Shown here: positions 43,345 through 52,069 of the stretch, piece after piece
How the letters are laid out: every line of letters starts with the position of its first letter
How positions within the stretch are numbered: the stretch's first letter is position 1
Assembly: GCF_022414595.1 (NCBI RefSeq)
Contig: NZ_JADWYO010000012.1
Coordinates: 49,390 to 113,389 of the forward strand
From: Streptomyces sp. MUM 203J
Lineage (GTDB): Bacteria; Actinomycetota; Actinomycetes; Streptomycetales; Streptomycetaceae
DNA length: 64,000 nt
Direction: 5' to 3'
Notes under the pieces: generated by a model
What the model was told of the DNA's origin: nothing
The model's input: only the letters and a program-made list of their open reading frames with translations
Databases searched by the model: none
Position numbers and translations under genes: made by a program

Positions 43345-43779
43345 GGAGTGGCCTGGCTGACGGCCACGCCCGAACTGACGGCCGCCGTGCGCACGACCAA
43401 GCAGTTCCTGACCTATGTGGCGTCGGGCCCCTTCCAGTACGCCATCGCGGAGGCGCTGCGGCTGCCCGGGGACTACTTCGAGACGCTCCGCGCGGATCTG
43501 CGCGGCAAGCGGGACATCCTGGCGGAGGGGCTCCGCACGGCCGGATTCGAGGTCTACGACCCGCGGGGCACGTACTTCATCACGGCGGACATCGGCGGAC
43601 TCGGCGAGAAGGACGGAGTCGCCTTCTGCCGCGCGCTGCCCGAGCGGTGCGGGGTGGTGGCCGTGCCGAACCAGGTCTTCTACGACCACGCCGACATGGC
43701 CCGCACGCTCGTTCGATTCGCGTTCTGCAAGAAGGAGGCCGTGCTCCGCGAGGCAGCGGACAGGCTGGCCCGGCTCTGA
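43345..43779 (+). pseudogene. 3' remnant of an aminotransferase gene
   Basis: The frame 43333-43779 encodes about 145 residues that align to the C-terminal 140 residues of the intact aminotransferase at 38869-40047, from about KVGWATG to the stop. Shared blocks include RTTKQFLTYVASGPFQYAIAEALRLP, LPERCGVVAVPNQVFYD and RFAFCKKEAVL, but the nucleotides differ at many third positions, so this is not a fresh copy. The first two thirds, including the PLP Lys, are missing. A small similarity continues past the stop codon (atacgacNccg). It cannot be an active transaminase. Confidence 0.85.
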
Positions 43780-43806
43780 ACGGCGGGCCAGCCCGGCCGC
43801 GATACG

Positions 43807-43852
43807 ACACCGCCGGGGCGGTGACCCGATCGGGTCACCGCCCCGGCGGTGT
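43807..43852. terminator. 46-bp perfect palindrome, bidirectional terminator
   Basis: 21-bp arms (beginning ACACCGCCGGGGCGGTGACC) around GATC, perfectly symmetric, between the aminotransferase remnant and the convergent YbjN-type gene. It starts 28 bases after one stop and ends 10 bases from the other. Confidence 0.85.
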
Positions 43853-43861
43853 TCCGGGGGC

Positions 43862-44407
43862 TCAGGCCTCGTCGCCCGGCTTGTCCTCGCCGTTCTCGGA
43901 CTCCGACAGGCCGAGCTGCTCCAGCAGCCACTTGTCGAACTCGATCGACGCGCGGACCCAGCTCACCGTCGACGACACGAAGTGCTCCAGGCTGACACCC
44001 GTACCGATGAGCATCTGCGCCTCGCCGATGAGCCGGACGGTGGCGCCGCCCTGCTCGTCCTCGTGGAGGTGGGTGTAGACCTTCGGCCACAGGGTGCGGC
44101 GGTTCCAGTCGTCGATGGTCTCCAGGATCTTCGTGCGGTCCTCGACCGGGTGCGGCCGGTCGTAGAAGGTGCGCACGGAGAACACCTGCTGCTCCGCCTC
44201 GCCGCGGAACATGAAGTAGGTGCGGAAGTCCTCCCACGGCGCCGCGAGGTCACCCTCGTCGTCGACGACGTACTTCAGCTCCATCTGCTCGAGGAGCTGC
44301 TTCACCAGGTCCTGGTCGGGCACGACGGGGCCCGGAGGCGGCCCCGCGGGCTGGTTCTGCTGCGGCTGGGCCCCGAAGTTCGGAATCGAGGACGGGTCGA
44401 TGCTCAC
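43862..44407 (-). CDS. YbjN domain-containing protein
   Basis: 181-aa cytosolic protein of the YbjN/type III secretion chaperone-like fold. LVKQLLEQMELKYVVDDEGDLAAPWEDFRTYFMFRGEAEQQVFSVRTFYDR (in successive blocks) has the typical alpha-beta start, then DDWNRRTLWPKVYTHL and LIGEAQMLIGTGVSLEHF, and a long final helix. The N-terminal 25 residues are Gln/Pro-rich. The GTG at 44407 follows GAAGGGAAACACCCG. In streptomycetes this family often lies beside clpB, which fits here; its role is unknown, perhaps in stress or sensory regulation. Confidence 0.88.
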   Translation of the reverse strand: MSIDPSSIPNFGAQPQQNQPAGPPPGPVVPDQDLVKQLLEQMELKYVVDDEGDLAAPWEDFRTYFMFRGEAEQQVFSVRTFYDRPHPVEDRTKILETIDDWNRRTLWPKVYTHLHEDEQGGATVRLIGEAQMLIGTGVSLEHFVSSTVSWVRASIEFDKWLLEQLGLSESENGEDKPGDEA

Positions 44408-44532
44408 CGGGTGTTTCCCTTCATACGGATGCCGCCATCCTCTCCCATGCCGGACCGGGGCTGGCAAGCCCACATGACGGCGATCCGCTCCCGGCTGACA
44501 TGATCTCCCGCCATGGGGGACGACACGCGGGT

Positions 44533-44951
44533 GTGAACGCCGTCCGGCCGGGAACCGGACGGCGGGCCTGGTCGTGGGCCGTGCCCGGGTCCGTACCGGG
44601 CGTGCCGGTGCTCTTCGGGGCGTTCGGGTCGGCCGTCGGCTCCGGGTGGTACGCGGCCATGACCGTGGCCGAGAACAACACCGGCGACGACTGCGCGGAG
44701 GCGGCCTTCGCCCGGGAGACGCCGCGTCCTTCGACGTGACGTTCCGGAGGCCGTGCTCCGAGGCCGCCGGACGGCCGGAGTCCTCGTTCCGGCACCCGAG
44801 GCCGGCCCACCGGGATCCCGCGGACAGGACCTGTGCGCGGACGTCCGGTACGGCGGCCGGCACGAGGGGCGGGGCCGTCGCCTCGGAGGTGACGGCGGCG
44901 TACGGGGGCGGGGACACGGCCCTCGTCGGCCTCCACCCGGACGAGACCTGA
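44533..44951 (+). pseudogene. Possible decayed gene for a small exported protein
   Basis: From the GTG at 44533 the frame reads a basic start, then VPGVPVLFGAFGSAVGSGWYAAMTVAENNTGDDC, a plausible membrane or signal segment followed by extracytoplasmic-type sequence, and stops at 44739. Just before that stop, sensible sequence (GDAASFDVTFRRP) continues in the next frame to 44951. A frameshift in a once longer gene would explain this. No ribosome-binding site is obvious and the family is unknown. Sequence error or chance are alternatives. Confidence 0.3.
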
Positions 44952-44968
44952 ACCGGGCCGGGGCGGAC

Positions 44969-45011
44969 CGGCGGCCGGCCGGGACAACCGCGGCCCGGCC
45001 CGGCCGCCGGA
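44969..45011 (-). terminator. Terminator of clpB
   Basis: An 11-bp perfect stem (CCGGCGGCCGG / CCGGCCGCCGG) with a 21-base GC-rich loop, 14 bases after the clpB stop. Confidence 0.65.
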
Positions 45012-45024
45012 CGTGTCCGGCCCG

Positions 45025-47613
45025 CTACTCGGCCGTGCCCACCGCGAGCCCCCCGTCCACACGGCTCACGCGGACCACGTCGCCGTCCTTGATCCCGCCC
45101 GCCAGGATCTCCCTGGCGAGCTGGTCCCCGATGGCCGTCTGGACCAGGCGGCGCAGGGGCCGGGCGCCGTACGCGGGGTCGTTGCCCTCCTCGGCCAGCC
45201 AGTCGAGGGCCTCCGGGGTGACGTCCAGGGCCAGGCGGCGCTCCGCGAGGCGGCGGGACAGCCGGTCGATCTGCAGGCGGGCGATCCGCGCCAGCTCGTC
45301 CCGCGTCAGGGCGGAGAAGACCACGATGTCGTCCAGGCGGTTCAGGAACTCCGGCTTGAAGGAGGCCCGGACCACCTCCAGCACCTGCTCCCGCTTCTGC
45401 GCCTCGGTCGACGTCGGCTCCATCAGGAACTGGCTGCCGAGGTTCGAGGTCAGCACCAGGATGGTGTTGCGGAAGTCGACCGTCCGGCCCTGGCCGTCCG
45501 TCAGCCGCCCGTCGTCCAGCACCTGGAGCAGGACGTCGAAGACCTCCGGGTGGGCCTTCTCGACCTCGTCGAGGAGGATCACGCTGTACGGGCGGCGGCG
45601 CACCGCCTCCGTCAGCTGGCCGCCCTCCTCGTAGCCGACGTACCCGGGGGGCGCGCCCACCAGCCGGGCGACGCTGTGCTTCTCGCCGTACTCGCTCATG
45701 TCGATGCGGACCATCGCGCGCTCGTCGTCGAAGAGGAAGTCCGCGAGCGCCTTCGCCAGCTCCGTCTTGCCGACACCCGTCGGCCCCAGGAAGAGGAACG
45801 AGCCGGTCGGCCGGTCGGGGTCGGAGATGCCCGCGCGGGTGCGGCGCACCGCGTCCGACACCGCCCGTACGGCCTCCTGCTGGCCGATGAGCCGCCGCCC
45901 CAGCTCCTCCTCCATACGGAGCAGCTTCTGCGTCTCGCCCTCCATCAGGCGTCCCGCCGGGATGCCTGTCCAGGAGCCGACCACGTCCGCGATGTCGTCC
46001 GGACCGACCTCCTCCTTGACCATGGTGTCCCGCGCGGCGGCCTCCTGCTCGGCCTCCGTCGCGGCCTCCAGCTCCCGCTCGACCGCCGGGATCTCCCCGT
46101 ACAACAGCTTGGACGCGGTGTCGAAGTCGCCGTCCCGCTGGGCCCGTTCGGCCTGGCCGCGCAGGTCGTCGAGCTGCTCCTTCAGCTCACCGACCCGGTT
46201 GAGGCCCTGCTTCTCCTTCTCCCAGCGGGCGGTCAGCCCGCGCAGCTCCTCCTCCCGGTCCGCGAGGTCGCGGCGCAGCTTCTCCAGCCGCTGGACGGAC
46301 CCGGGGTCCGTCTCGTTCTTCAGGGCCAGCTCCTCCATGCGGAGCCGGTCGACGGCGCGCTGGAGTTCGTCGATCTCAACCGGGGAGGAGTCGATCTCCA
46401 TCCGGAGGCGGGACGCCGCCTCGTCGACGAGGTCGATCGCCTTGTCGGGGAGGAAGCGGGACGTGATGTACCGGTCCGAGAGGGTCGCGGCGGCGACCAG
46501 CGCGGAGTCCGCGATCTGGACCTTGTGGTGGGCCTCGTACCGGCCCTTCAGTCCGCGCAGGATCGCGATGGTGTCCTCGACGCTCGGCTCCGCGACCAGC
46601 ACCTGCTGGAAGCGGCGCTCCAGGGCGGGGTCCTTCTCGATGCGCTCGCGGTACTCGTCGAGCGTCGTGGCACCGACCATGCGCAGCTCGCCGCGGGCCA
46701 GCATCGGCTTGAGCATGTTGCCCGCGTCCATGGCGGAGTCGCCGCCGGCGCCCGCACCGACGACGGTGTGCAGCTCGTCGATGAAGGTGATGACCTGGCC
46801 GTCGCTCTCCTTGATCTCGGACAGGACGGTCTTCAGCCGCTCCTCGAACTCGCCCCGGTACTTCGCCCCGGCCACCATGGCGCCGAGGTCGAGCGACACG
46901 AGCCGCTTGTCGCGCAGCGACTCCGGGACGTCGCCCTTCACCACGCGCTGGGCGAGCCCCTCGACGACGGCGGTCTTGCCGACGCCGGGCTCGCCGATGA
47001 GCACGGGGTTGTTCTTCGTACGCCGGGACAGCACCTGCACGACCCGCCGGATCTCCTGGTCACGGCCGATGACCGGGTCCAGGCGTCCCTCGCGGGCGGC
47101 GGCGGTGAGGTCCGTGCCGAACTTCTCCAGCGCCTTGTACCGGCCCTCCGGGTCCGGGGTCGTCACCCGGCGTGAGCCACGGGACTTCTCGAAGGCCTCC
47201 ATCAGCTTCTTCGCGCTCGCGCCCTGCCGGGTGAGCAGCTCGCCCGCCTGGCCGCCCTTGGCGGCGATGCCGATGAGGAGGTGCTCGGTCGACAGGTACT
47301 CGTCGCCCAGCTCGCGGGCCCGGGCCTGGGCGTCCGCGATCACCGCGAGCAGCTCGCGGTTGGGCTGCGGCGGGGCGACGGTGGAGCCGGTGACGCTGGG
47401 CAGCGCGGCGAGCAGGCGCTCCGCCCCGGACCGCACGGCTGCCTGGTCGGCCTCGACGGCGGCGAGCAGGTCGGTCAGGTTCTCGTTGTCCTGGCCGGAC
47501 AGCAGGGCCAGGAGGAGGTGCGCCGGGGTCAGGTCCGCGTGTCCGGCGGACACGGCACGGCTGGAGGCGGCGCTGAGCGCCTCCCGGCTCTTGTTGGTCA
47601 GCTCGGCGTCCAC
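45025..47613 (-). CDS. clpB: ATP-dependent chaperone ClpB
   Basis: 862-aa Hsp100 disaggregase, acting with DnaK to resolubilise aggregated proteins in the cytoplasm. Order of parts: N-domain (1-150, [11 protein letters not shown]); first AAA+ module with Walker [20 protein letters not shown] and Walker [18 protein letters not shown]; middle coiled-coil domain (about 400-525, Glu/Arg/Leu rich); second module with [14 protein letters not shown] and [15 protein letters not shown]-terminal domain ([11 protein letters not shown]). It lacks a ClpP-binding loop tripeptide. GTG at 47613 has GGAAGGGATCC. A perfect HspR operator lies 38 bases upstream. Confidence 0.97.
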   Translation of the reverse strand: MDAELTNKSREALSAASSRAVSAGHADLTPAHLLLALLSGQDNENLTDLLAAVEADQAAVRSGAERLLAALPSVTGSTVAPPQPNRELLAVIADAQARARELGDEYLSTEHLLIGIAAKGGQAGELLTRQGASAKKLMEAFEKSRGSRRVTTPDPEGRYKALEKFGTDLTAAAREGRLDPVIGRDQEIRRVVQVLSRRTKNNPVLIGEPGVGKTAVVEGLAQRVVKGDVPESLRDKRLVSLDLGAMVAGAKYRGEFEERLKTVLSEIKESDGQVITFIDELHTVVGAGAGGDSAMDAGNMLKPMLARGELRMVGATTLDEYRERIEKDPALERRFQQVLVAEPSVEDTIAILRGLKGRYEAHHKVQIADSALVAAATLSDRYITSRFLPDKAIDLVDEAASRLRMEIDSSPVEIDELQRAVDRLRMEELALKNETDPGSVQRLEKLRRDLADREEELRGLTARWEKEKQGLNRVGELKEQLDDLRGQAERAQRDGDFDTASKLLYGEIPAVERELEAATEAEQEAAARDTMVKEEVGPDDIADVVGSWTGIPAGRLMEGETQKLLRMEEELGRRLIGQQEAVRAVSDAVRRTRAGISDPDRPTGSFLFLGPTGVGKTELAKALADFLFDDERAMVRIDMSEYGEKHSVARLVGAPPGYVGYEEGGQLTEAVRRRPYSVILLDEVEKAHPEVFDVLLQVLDDGRLTDGQGRTVDFRNTILVLTSNLGSQFLMEPTSTEAQKREQVLEVVRASFKPEFLNRLDDIVVFSALTRDELARIARLQIDRLSRRLAERRLALDVTPEALDWLAEEGNDPAYGARPLRRLVQTAIGDQLAREILAGGIKDGDVVRVSRVDGGLAVGTAE

Positions 47614-47650
47614 GTGGATCCCTTCCTATGACTCATCCAACGTCCACAAA

Positions 47651-47671
47651 CTTGAGTCTATGACACTCAAG
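47651..47671. promoter_or_regulatory. HAIR operator (HspR binding site)
   Basis: CTTGAGT-N7-ACTCAAG is an exact match to the HspR-associated inverted repeat known from the Streptomyces dnaK, clpB and lon promoters. It is 38 bases upstream of the clpB start and 38 bases upstream of the divergent gene's start. HspR with DnaK as co-repressor should silence clpB until heat shock. Confidence 0.93.
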
Positions 47672-47708
47672 GTGGTGGGTGCCAGTGACTATGGGTAGGT
47701 TCCGGCCC

Positions 47709-48122
47709 ATGGCCATAGACCTCCGGCATCCCGACGCCGCCTATGTCAGCTTCTGGCGCGAGCGCCACATGTGCACACTGACGACGATTCGCCCGAACGG
47801 CACACCGCACGTCGTCGCGGTGGGGGTGACGTACGACCCCGAGGGCGGCGAGAAGGGGATCGCGCGGGTCATCACCAACAAGCACAGCCGCAAGGTCGCG
47901 AACGTCCTGGCGGCGGGCCCCGGGGGCGCCCCGGTCGCGGTCTGCCAGGCCGACGGCGGCCGCTGGGCGACGCTGGAGGGCCGCGCGGTGATCCGCGCGG
48001 AGGCCGACGCCGTGGCCGACGCGGTGGCGCGGTACGCGGAACGGTACGGGCGGACGCCCTCCCCCAACCCGGACCGGGTGGTCATCGAGATCACGCTGAC
48101 GCGGGGCATGGGGCGGGCGTAG
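47709..48122 (+). CDS. Pyridoxamine-phosphate-oxidase-fold (F420/FMN) family protein
   Basis: 137-aa split-beta-barrel protein of the PPOX class, the type usually labelled F420-dependent oxidase in actinobacteria. RHMCTLTTIRPNGTPHVVAVGV is the conserved first hairpin, RVITNKHSRKVANV has the basic cofactor-phosphate-binding residues, VAVCQADGGRWATLEGRAVI follows, and it ends in RVVIEITLTRGMGRA. It would reduce an unknown substrate, or bind heme or flavin. The ATG at 47709 has AGG upstream. Its promoter region is shared with clpB and contains the HAIR site, so it may be heat-inducible. Confidence 0.87.
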   Translation: MAIDLRHPDAAYVSFWRERHMCTLTTIRPNGTPHVVAVGVTYDPEGGEKGIARVITNKHSRKVANVLAAGPGGAPVAVCQADGGRWATLEGRAVIRAEADAVADAVARYAERYGRTPSPNPDRVVIEITLTRGMGRA

Positions 48123-48480
48123 CCGAGCGAGGGCGCTCCCTCCCGGCCGGCCGGGCGGGCCGCTCGCCGCACCCGGCGCCGTGCCCGTTCGCACGGTTCC
48201 GGAGCACGGACCGCAGCCCGGGCGCAGGCCGACCAGGCCGCGGGCACGGCCCCTGACGGACCCGAGACGGGTTCCAGGCCGTGAATTCGGTGAACGCGCG
48301 GGACCGCCCCCGGGCGGGGAACCGGCCCCCGAACGCCATGACGGAGCCTGGGCCCGCGTGCACTCGCCGGACCGGCTGTACGACGGGACGGCGGGCGGCC
48401 CTCCAGCGCCTCCCTCTCGGACGGGAGACGCTCTCACCGGCGTCGGCGCCGGGCAGGGCCCGCGCACCGTGCGGGCGGGC
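48123..48480. other. Intergenic region between convergent genes
   Basis: 358 bases with no convincing gene. A 14-bp palindrome CCCGGCCGGCCGGG at 48142-48155 may end transcription of the PPOX gene. The remainder is GC-rich with open frames on both strands that lack start signals. Confidence 0.4.
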
Positions 48481-48849
48481 TCAGTCCAGGTCCGTGAGTT
48501 CGTCCGCGTAGACCTGGGAGAGGGGCTGGGGGCCTACGTACTGCTGGCAGTTGCACTGGCCCGGCTCGTAGCGCAGGGGTTTCTTGTTCTCGTCCCAGGC
48601 CGTGGGGATCTCCACGCGTTCGTGGCAGCGGCCTTGCCTGTCGTGCTTGGCGAGGTGGTGGGTGCAGCCGCAGATCGGCTCCGGGGGCCTGGTCGCCGCC
48701 TCCAGGGCCAGGCGGTGCTGCTTGTCCGCCTCCAGCCGCTCCAGCTTCCGCTTGTGGCGGTTGCGCAGCGCCGTGCGGCCGGTTTCGGCCGCCCAGGCGA
48801 AGCCGCCCGTCCAGAAGAGGATGAGGATCACCCAGATCCAGCCCGGCAT
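48481..48849 (-). CDS. Membrane-anchored Cys/His-rich small protein
   Basis: 122 aa. Residues 3-20 are a transmembrane helix (PGWIWVILILFWTGGFAW). A basic helix (TALRNRHKRKLERLEADKQHRLALE) follows, then a Cys/His cluster: CGCTHHLAKHDRQGRCHE and PGQCNCQQYVGP. The spacing suggests a zinc-binding module on the cytoplasmic side. ATG at 48849 with GGGGGG six bases ahead is preferred to a GTG one codon upstream. It lies just downstream of the GntR gene, same strand, 19 bases apart. Homologues, if any, would be hypothetical proteins. Confidence 0.68.
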   Translation of the reverse strand: MPGWIWVILILFWTGGFAWAAETGRTALRNRHKRKLERLEADKQHRLALEAATRPPEPICGCTHHLAKHDRQGRCHERVEIPTAWDENKKPLRYEPGQCNCQQYVGPQPLSQVYADELTDLD

Positions 48850-48868
48850 CACTGTCCCCCCTGCCCCG

Positions 48869-49654
48869 TCACGCCTCGGTCGCCTGCCACGATACGGGGC
48901 CCGTCCGGCCCGGTCGATGGCGGCGGGTCAGGGGGTTCGAGCCGATCGAGTTGTGGATCGCGAAGCTCACCGCGTCCGCGCGGTAGCGGTCGTCCGAGCA
49001 CTCGACAGGGCGCCCCTCGTGGGTGGTGGTCACCCGGCGGACCCGGAGCAGCGGGCTGCCGCGGCGGACCCCGAGGAGGTCCGCGTCCCGGGTTCCCGCC
49101 GCGACCGCGTCGATGATGTGCTCTCCGTAGGCGAAGACCAGTCCGGTGTCCTGGTAGAGCTGCCGGGTGACGGAGGGGCAGTCGGGGGCTATGCGCTCCA
49201 CCGCGTCCGCGATCCAGTCCGCGTACACCGTCCGCTCCACCAGCACCCGTTCCCCGTCCAGCCCCCGCACCCGCAGCACGTGCAGAACGTCCGCGCCCGT
49301 GCGGAGGTGGAGGCGGGCGGCCTCCTCGGCGGTCGCCGGGCGGCGCTCGGCCGCGACGACCTCGCCGGTCGCCGCCCGGCCCATCGCCCCGGCCCACTGG
49401 GCGAAGCTGCGCAGCTCCGCGAAGCTCTGGCTGCGGCGGCTGGCGAGCACCACCCGGCGGGCTCCCTGGCGGGAGCCGATCAGCCCCTCGGCGGTCAGCG
49501 CGGACACCGCCTGCCGTACGGTGCCGCGCGACACCCCGTACCGGGACGCCAGTTCCGCCTCGGACGGCAGCCGCGCGCCGACCGGGTACTCCTGGGCGTC
49601 GATCGCGCGCCGCAGCTCGTCCGCGATCTGTTCGTGCCGTGCCGCCCCCGCCAC
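48869..49654 (-). CDS. GntR/HutC-family regulator with UTRA domain
   Basis: 261-aa regulator. The N-terminal winged helix (residues 5-72) reads RHEQIADELRRAIDAQEYPVGARLPSEAELASRYGVSRGTVRQAVSALTAEGLI in consecutive blocks. The C-terminal UTRA ligand-binding domain includes LRTGADVLHVLRVRGLDGERVLVERTVYADW and LLRVRRVTTTHEGRPVECSDDRYRADAVSFAI. PhnF and HutC belong to this group. The GTG at 49654 has a strong GAGGAGGGCCCA site. It is divergent from the ABC importer operon, with a palindrome between them, and is the likely ligand-responsive repressor of that operon. Confidence 0.92.
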   Translation of the reverse strand: MAGAARHEQIADELRRAIDAQEYPVGARLPSEAELASRYGVSRGTVRQAVSALTAEGLIGSRQGARRVVLASRRSQSFAELRSFAQWAGAMGRAATGEVVAAERRPATAEEAARLHLRTGADVLHVLRVRGLDGERVLVERTVYADWIADAVERIAPDCPSVTRQLYQDTGLVFAYGEHIIDAVAAGTRDADLLGVRRGSPLLRVRRVTTTHEGRPVECSDDRYRADAVSFAIHNSIGSNPLTRRHRPGRTGPVSWQATEA

Positions 49655-49837
49655 TGGGCCCTCCTCTGTCGCCAGCCTGCCGCTGTGCGCGCATGTGCGC
49701 CTGAGGCAGCAGCGTAAACGGGTCGGCTCCGGACCCTTTGTTGTCGGGCACACGGGTGTCCGAGCGTTGGCAGATGGCGCTCAGGCCTTCTCCCCGTGTT
49801 CACTTTCACGCCATTCCCGGCGGGCCTACTGGGGCCG

Positions 49838-49853
49838 ACTTGTTCAAACAAGT
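49838..49853. promoter_or_regulatory. Probable GntR operator of the importer operon
   Basis: ACTTGTT-CA-AACAAGT is an inverted repeat with perfect 7-base arms, 29 bases upstream of the substrate-binding-protein start and in an AT-richer patch. The half-sites and spacing are like known HutC/UTRA-type operators. Confidence 0.7.
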
Positions 49854-49881
49854 TCCCGTCTTCCTTCCCCCAGGAGAGATC

Positions 49882-51063
49882 GTGAGCGTGTCCCCGTCCC
49901 GCAAGAAGCCGCTCCCCAGAGCCGCCCTCCTCCTCAGCGGCCTCACCGCCGCCGCCCTCGGCCTCACCGCCTGCGGCAGCGCCCCCGAGGCGAAGACCCC
50001 GGGCGCCGACGGCGCCGACGGCAGGAGCGCGGCCACCGCCGCCTCCGCCAAGGAGTTCGGCGGCATGGACGCCCTGGTCGCCGCCGCCAAGAAGGAGGGC
50101 ACGCTCAACGCGATCGCCCTGCCCCGTGACTGGGCCAACTACGGCGCCGTCATCGACGGGTTCAGCAAGAAGTACGGGATCAAGGTCGAGGTCGAGAACC
50201 CGGACGGCAGCAGCCAGGACGAGATCAACGCCGTCACCTCCCGCAAGGGCCAGGACCGCGCCCCCGACGTGCTCGATCTCGGCCAGTCCTTCGCGATCAG
50301 CGCCGCACAGCAGGGCCTGCTGGCCCCGTACAGGGTCGAGGCGTACGACAGGATCCCGGAGGGGCAGAAGGACACGGAGGCCCGCTGGTACAACGACTAC
50401 GGCGGCTACGTCTCCATCGGCTGCGACGCCAAGCGGGTCAAGGAATGCCCCAAGACCTTCAAGGACCTGCTGAAGCCGGTCTACAAGGGGCAGGTCTCGC
50501 TCAACGGCAACCCCACCAAGTCCGGTTCGGCCTTCGCCGGGGTGTACGCGGCGGCCCTCGCCAACGGCGGCTCCTTCGACGACATCCAGCCCGGCCTGGA
50601 CTTCTTCGAGGAGCTGAAGAAGAACGGCAACTACACGCCGGTCGAGGCCACTCCGGCCACCGTCGAGAAGGGCGAGACGCCCATCACCATCGACTGGGAC
50701 TACCTGAACGCCGGCTACGCCGACGAGTTCCGGAGCAAGGGCGTCGACTGGCAGGTCAGCGTCCCCGAGGACGGGACGTTCTCGCAGTACTACTCCCAGG
50801 CGATCAACAAGGACGCCCCGCACCCGGCCGCCGCCCGGCTCTGGCAGGAGTACCTGTACAGCGCCGAGGGCCAGAACCTGTGGCTGAAGGGGTATGCGCG
50901 GCCCGCGCTGCTCCCTGCCATGGTGCAGGACGGCACCGCCGACAAGGAGGCGGCCGCCAAGCTGCCGAAGGTGGACGGCACCCCGTCCTTCCCGACCGAG
51001 GCCCAGCAGGCCGAGGCGAAAAAGGTCCTCGCCCAGGGCTGGGGCGCGGCGGTCGCCGGCTGA
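49882..51063 (+). CDS. ABC importer substrate-binding lipoprotein (2-aminoethylphosphonate/iron type)
   Basis: 393 aa. A lipoprotein signal (residues 1-33, basic then AALLLSGLTAAALGLTACGS) has the lipobox LTAC, so the mature protein is anchored to the outer face of the membrane. The rest is a type 2 periplasmic-binding fold of the FbpA/PotD/PhnS kind: LVAAAKKEGTLNAIALPRDWANYGAVID, DGSSQDEINAVTSRKG and LWQEYLYSAEGQNLWLKGYARP. In annotations this subgroup is often called 2-aminoethylphosphonate-binding. The ligand is not certain. GTG start with AGGAGAG. First gene of a five-gene operon. Confidence 0.9.
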   Translation: MSVSPSRKKPLPRAALLLSGLTAAALGLTACGSAPEAKTPGADGADGRSAATAASAKEFGGMDALVAAAKKEGTLNAIALPRDWANYGAVIDGFSKKYGIKVEVENPDGSSQDEINAVTSRKGQDRAPDVLDLGQSFAISAAQQGLLAPYRVEAYDRIPEGQKDTEARWYNDYGGYVSIGCDAKRVKECPKTFKDLLKPVYKGQVSLNGNPTKSGSAFAGVYAAALANGGSFDDIQPGLDFFEELKKNGNYTPVEATPATVEKGETPITIDWDYLNAGYADEFRSKGVDWQVSVPEDGTFSQYYSQAINKDAPHPAAARLWQEYLYSAEGQNLWLKGYARPALLPAMVQDGTADKEAAAKLPKVDGTPSFPTEAQQAEAKKVLAQGWGAAVAG

Positions 51064-51070
51064 CGACGCC

Positions 51071-52069
51071 ATGACCGACCCGACCACCACAGCGAAGGGC
51101 GCCGCCCCGGCCCCCGGGCCCGTGTGCCCGGCGGGCCCGGGCGCGCCCGCCCCGGCCCCGGCTCCGGCCCACGTCCACGTGCCGGTCCAGGCCGCGGGGA
51201 GGCCGGAGCCTCCGAGAAAACGCCGACGCCGTACGGGGCGCGGGGGACTCGCCGTCCTGCCGCTGCTCGTCTTCGTCGCCGTCAGCTTCGGAGTGCCCGC
51301 GATCGCCATCCTGAACGGCGCGTTCACCGTGAAGGACCCGGTCACCGGGGCCACCACGTACACCACGGCCAACCTCACGGCCTCCCTGGAAGGCGCCTAC
51401 TTCACCGCCCTCGCCGGCAGCGTCGAGCTGTCGGCCACCGCCGCGGTGATCGCCGCCGCCCTCGGGCTCGTCCTCGCCCAGGCCGTGGTGTCCAGCGGGA
51501 GCCGGACCCTGCGGAACGCGGTGTTCACCGCGTCCGGTGTCCTCGCCAACTTCGGTGGTGTACCGCTCGCTTTCGCGTTCGTCGCCACCCTCGGCAACGC
51601 CGGTGTCCTCACCCGCCGACTGAGCCTCACCGAGCACGGCTGGAGCCTGTACAGCTTCTGGGGGCTGACCCTCACGTATCTGTACTTCCTCATCCCGCTG
51701 ATGGTGCTCACCATCACCCCCGCACTCGACGGCCTGCGGACGCAGTGGCGCGAGGCGGCCCGGAACAACGGGGCGACCGGGTACCAGTACTGGCGGCACG
51801 TCGCCCTTCCCGTCCTCGCGCCGTCGCTGCTCGGCGGGCTGGTCCTGCTCTTCGGCAGCTCCTTCGCCGCGCACGCCACCGCCGCCGCCATCGTCGGCAG
51901 CTCCGTCCCCCTGGTGACCCTCCAGATCGCGGACGCCATCTCCGGCAACGTCCTCGTCGGCCAGGAGAACGTGGCCCTGGCGCTCAGCCTGGACATGGTG
52001 GTGATCGCGGGCCTGGTGATGGCCGTGTACATCCCCCTGCAACGACGGAGCGCCCGATGGCTGGACTGA
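51071..52069 (+). CDS. ABC importer permease 1
   Basis: 332-aa integral membrane protein. A Pro/Ala-rich cytoplasmic N-terminus of about 55 residues precedes six transmembrane segments. The EAA loop is WREAARNNGATGYQYWRHVALPVLAPSLLGG, with the conserved EAA-3G-9-I-x-LP layout that docks to the ATPase. It begins 7 bases after the substrate-binding gene and overlaps the second permease by 13 bases. It belongs to the family of permeases for phosphonate, iron, spermidine or thiamine importers. Confidence 0.9.
   Translation: MTDPTTTAKGAAPAPGPVCPAGPGAPAPAPAPAHVHVPVQAAGRPEPPRKRRRRTGRGGLAVLPLLVFVAVSFGVPAIAILNGAFTVKDPVTGATTYTTANLTASLEGAYFTALAGSVELSATAAVIAAALGLVLAQAVVSSGSRTLRNAVFTASGVLANFGGVPLAFAFVATLGNAGVLTRRLSLTEHGWSLYSFWGLTLTYLYFLIPLMVLTITPALDGLRTQWREAARNNGATGYQYWRHVALPVLAPSLLGGLVLLFGSSFAAHATAAAIVGSSVPLVTLQIADAISGNVLVGQENVALALSLDMVVIAGLVMAVYIPLQRRSARWLD

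Larger units (their letters stand above)
44408..45024. other. 617-base region between YbjN gene and clpB
   Basis: It holds one possible broken gene (44533-44951, listed separately) and the clpB terminator. No intact gene is convincing. Confidence 0.5.

Noticed and set aside
45013..47175. 720-codon open frame opposite clpB
   Set aside because: Antisense shadow of a fully recognised gene.
49495..51378. 627-codon minus-strand frame across the importer receptor gene
   Set aside because: Covers two recognised genes in the wrong frame; no domain seen.
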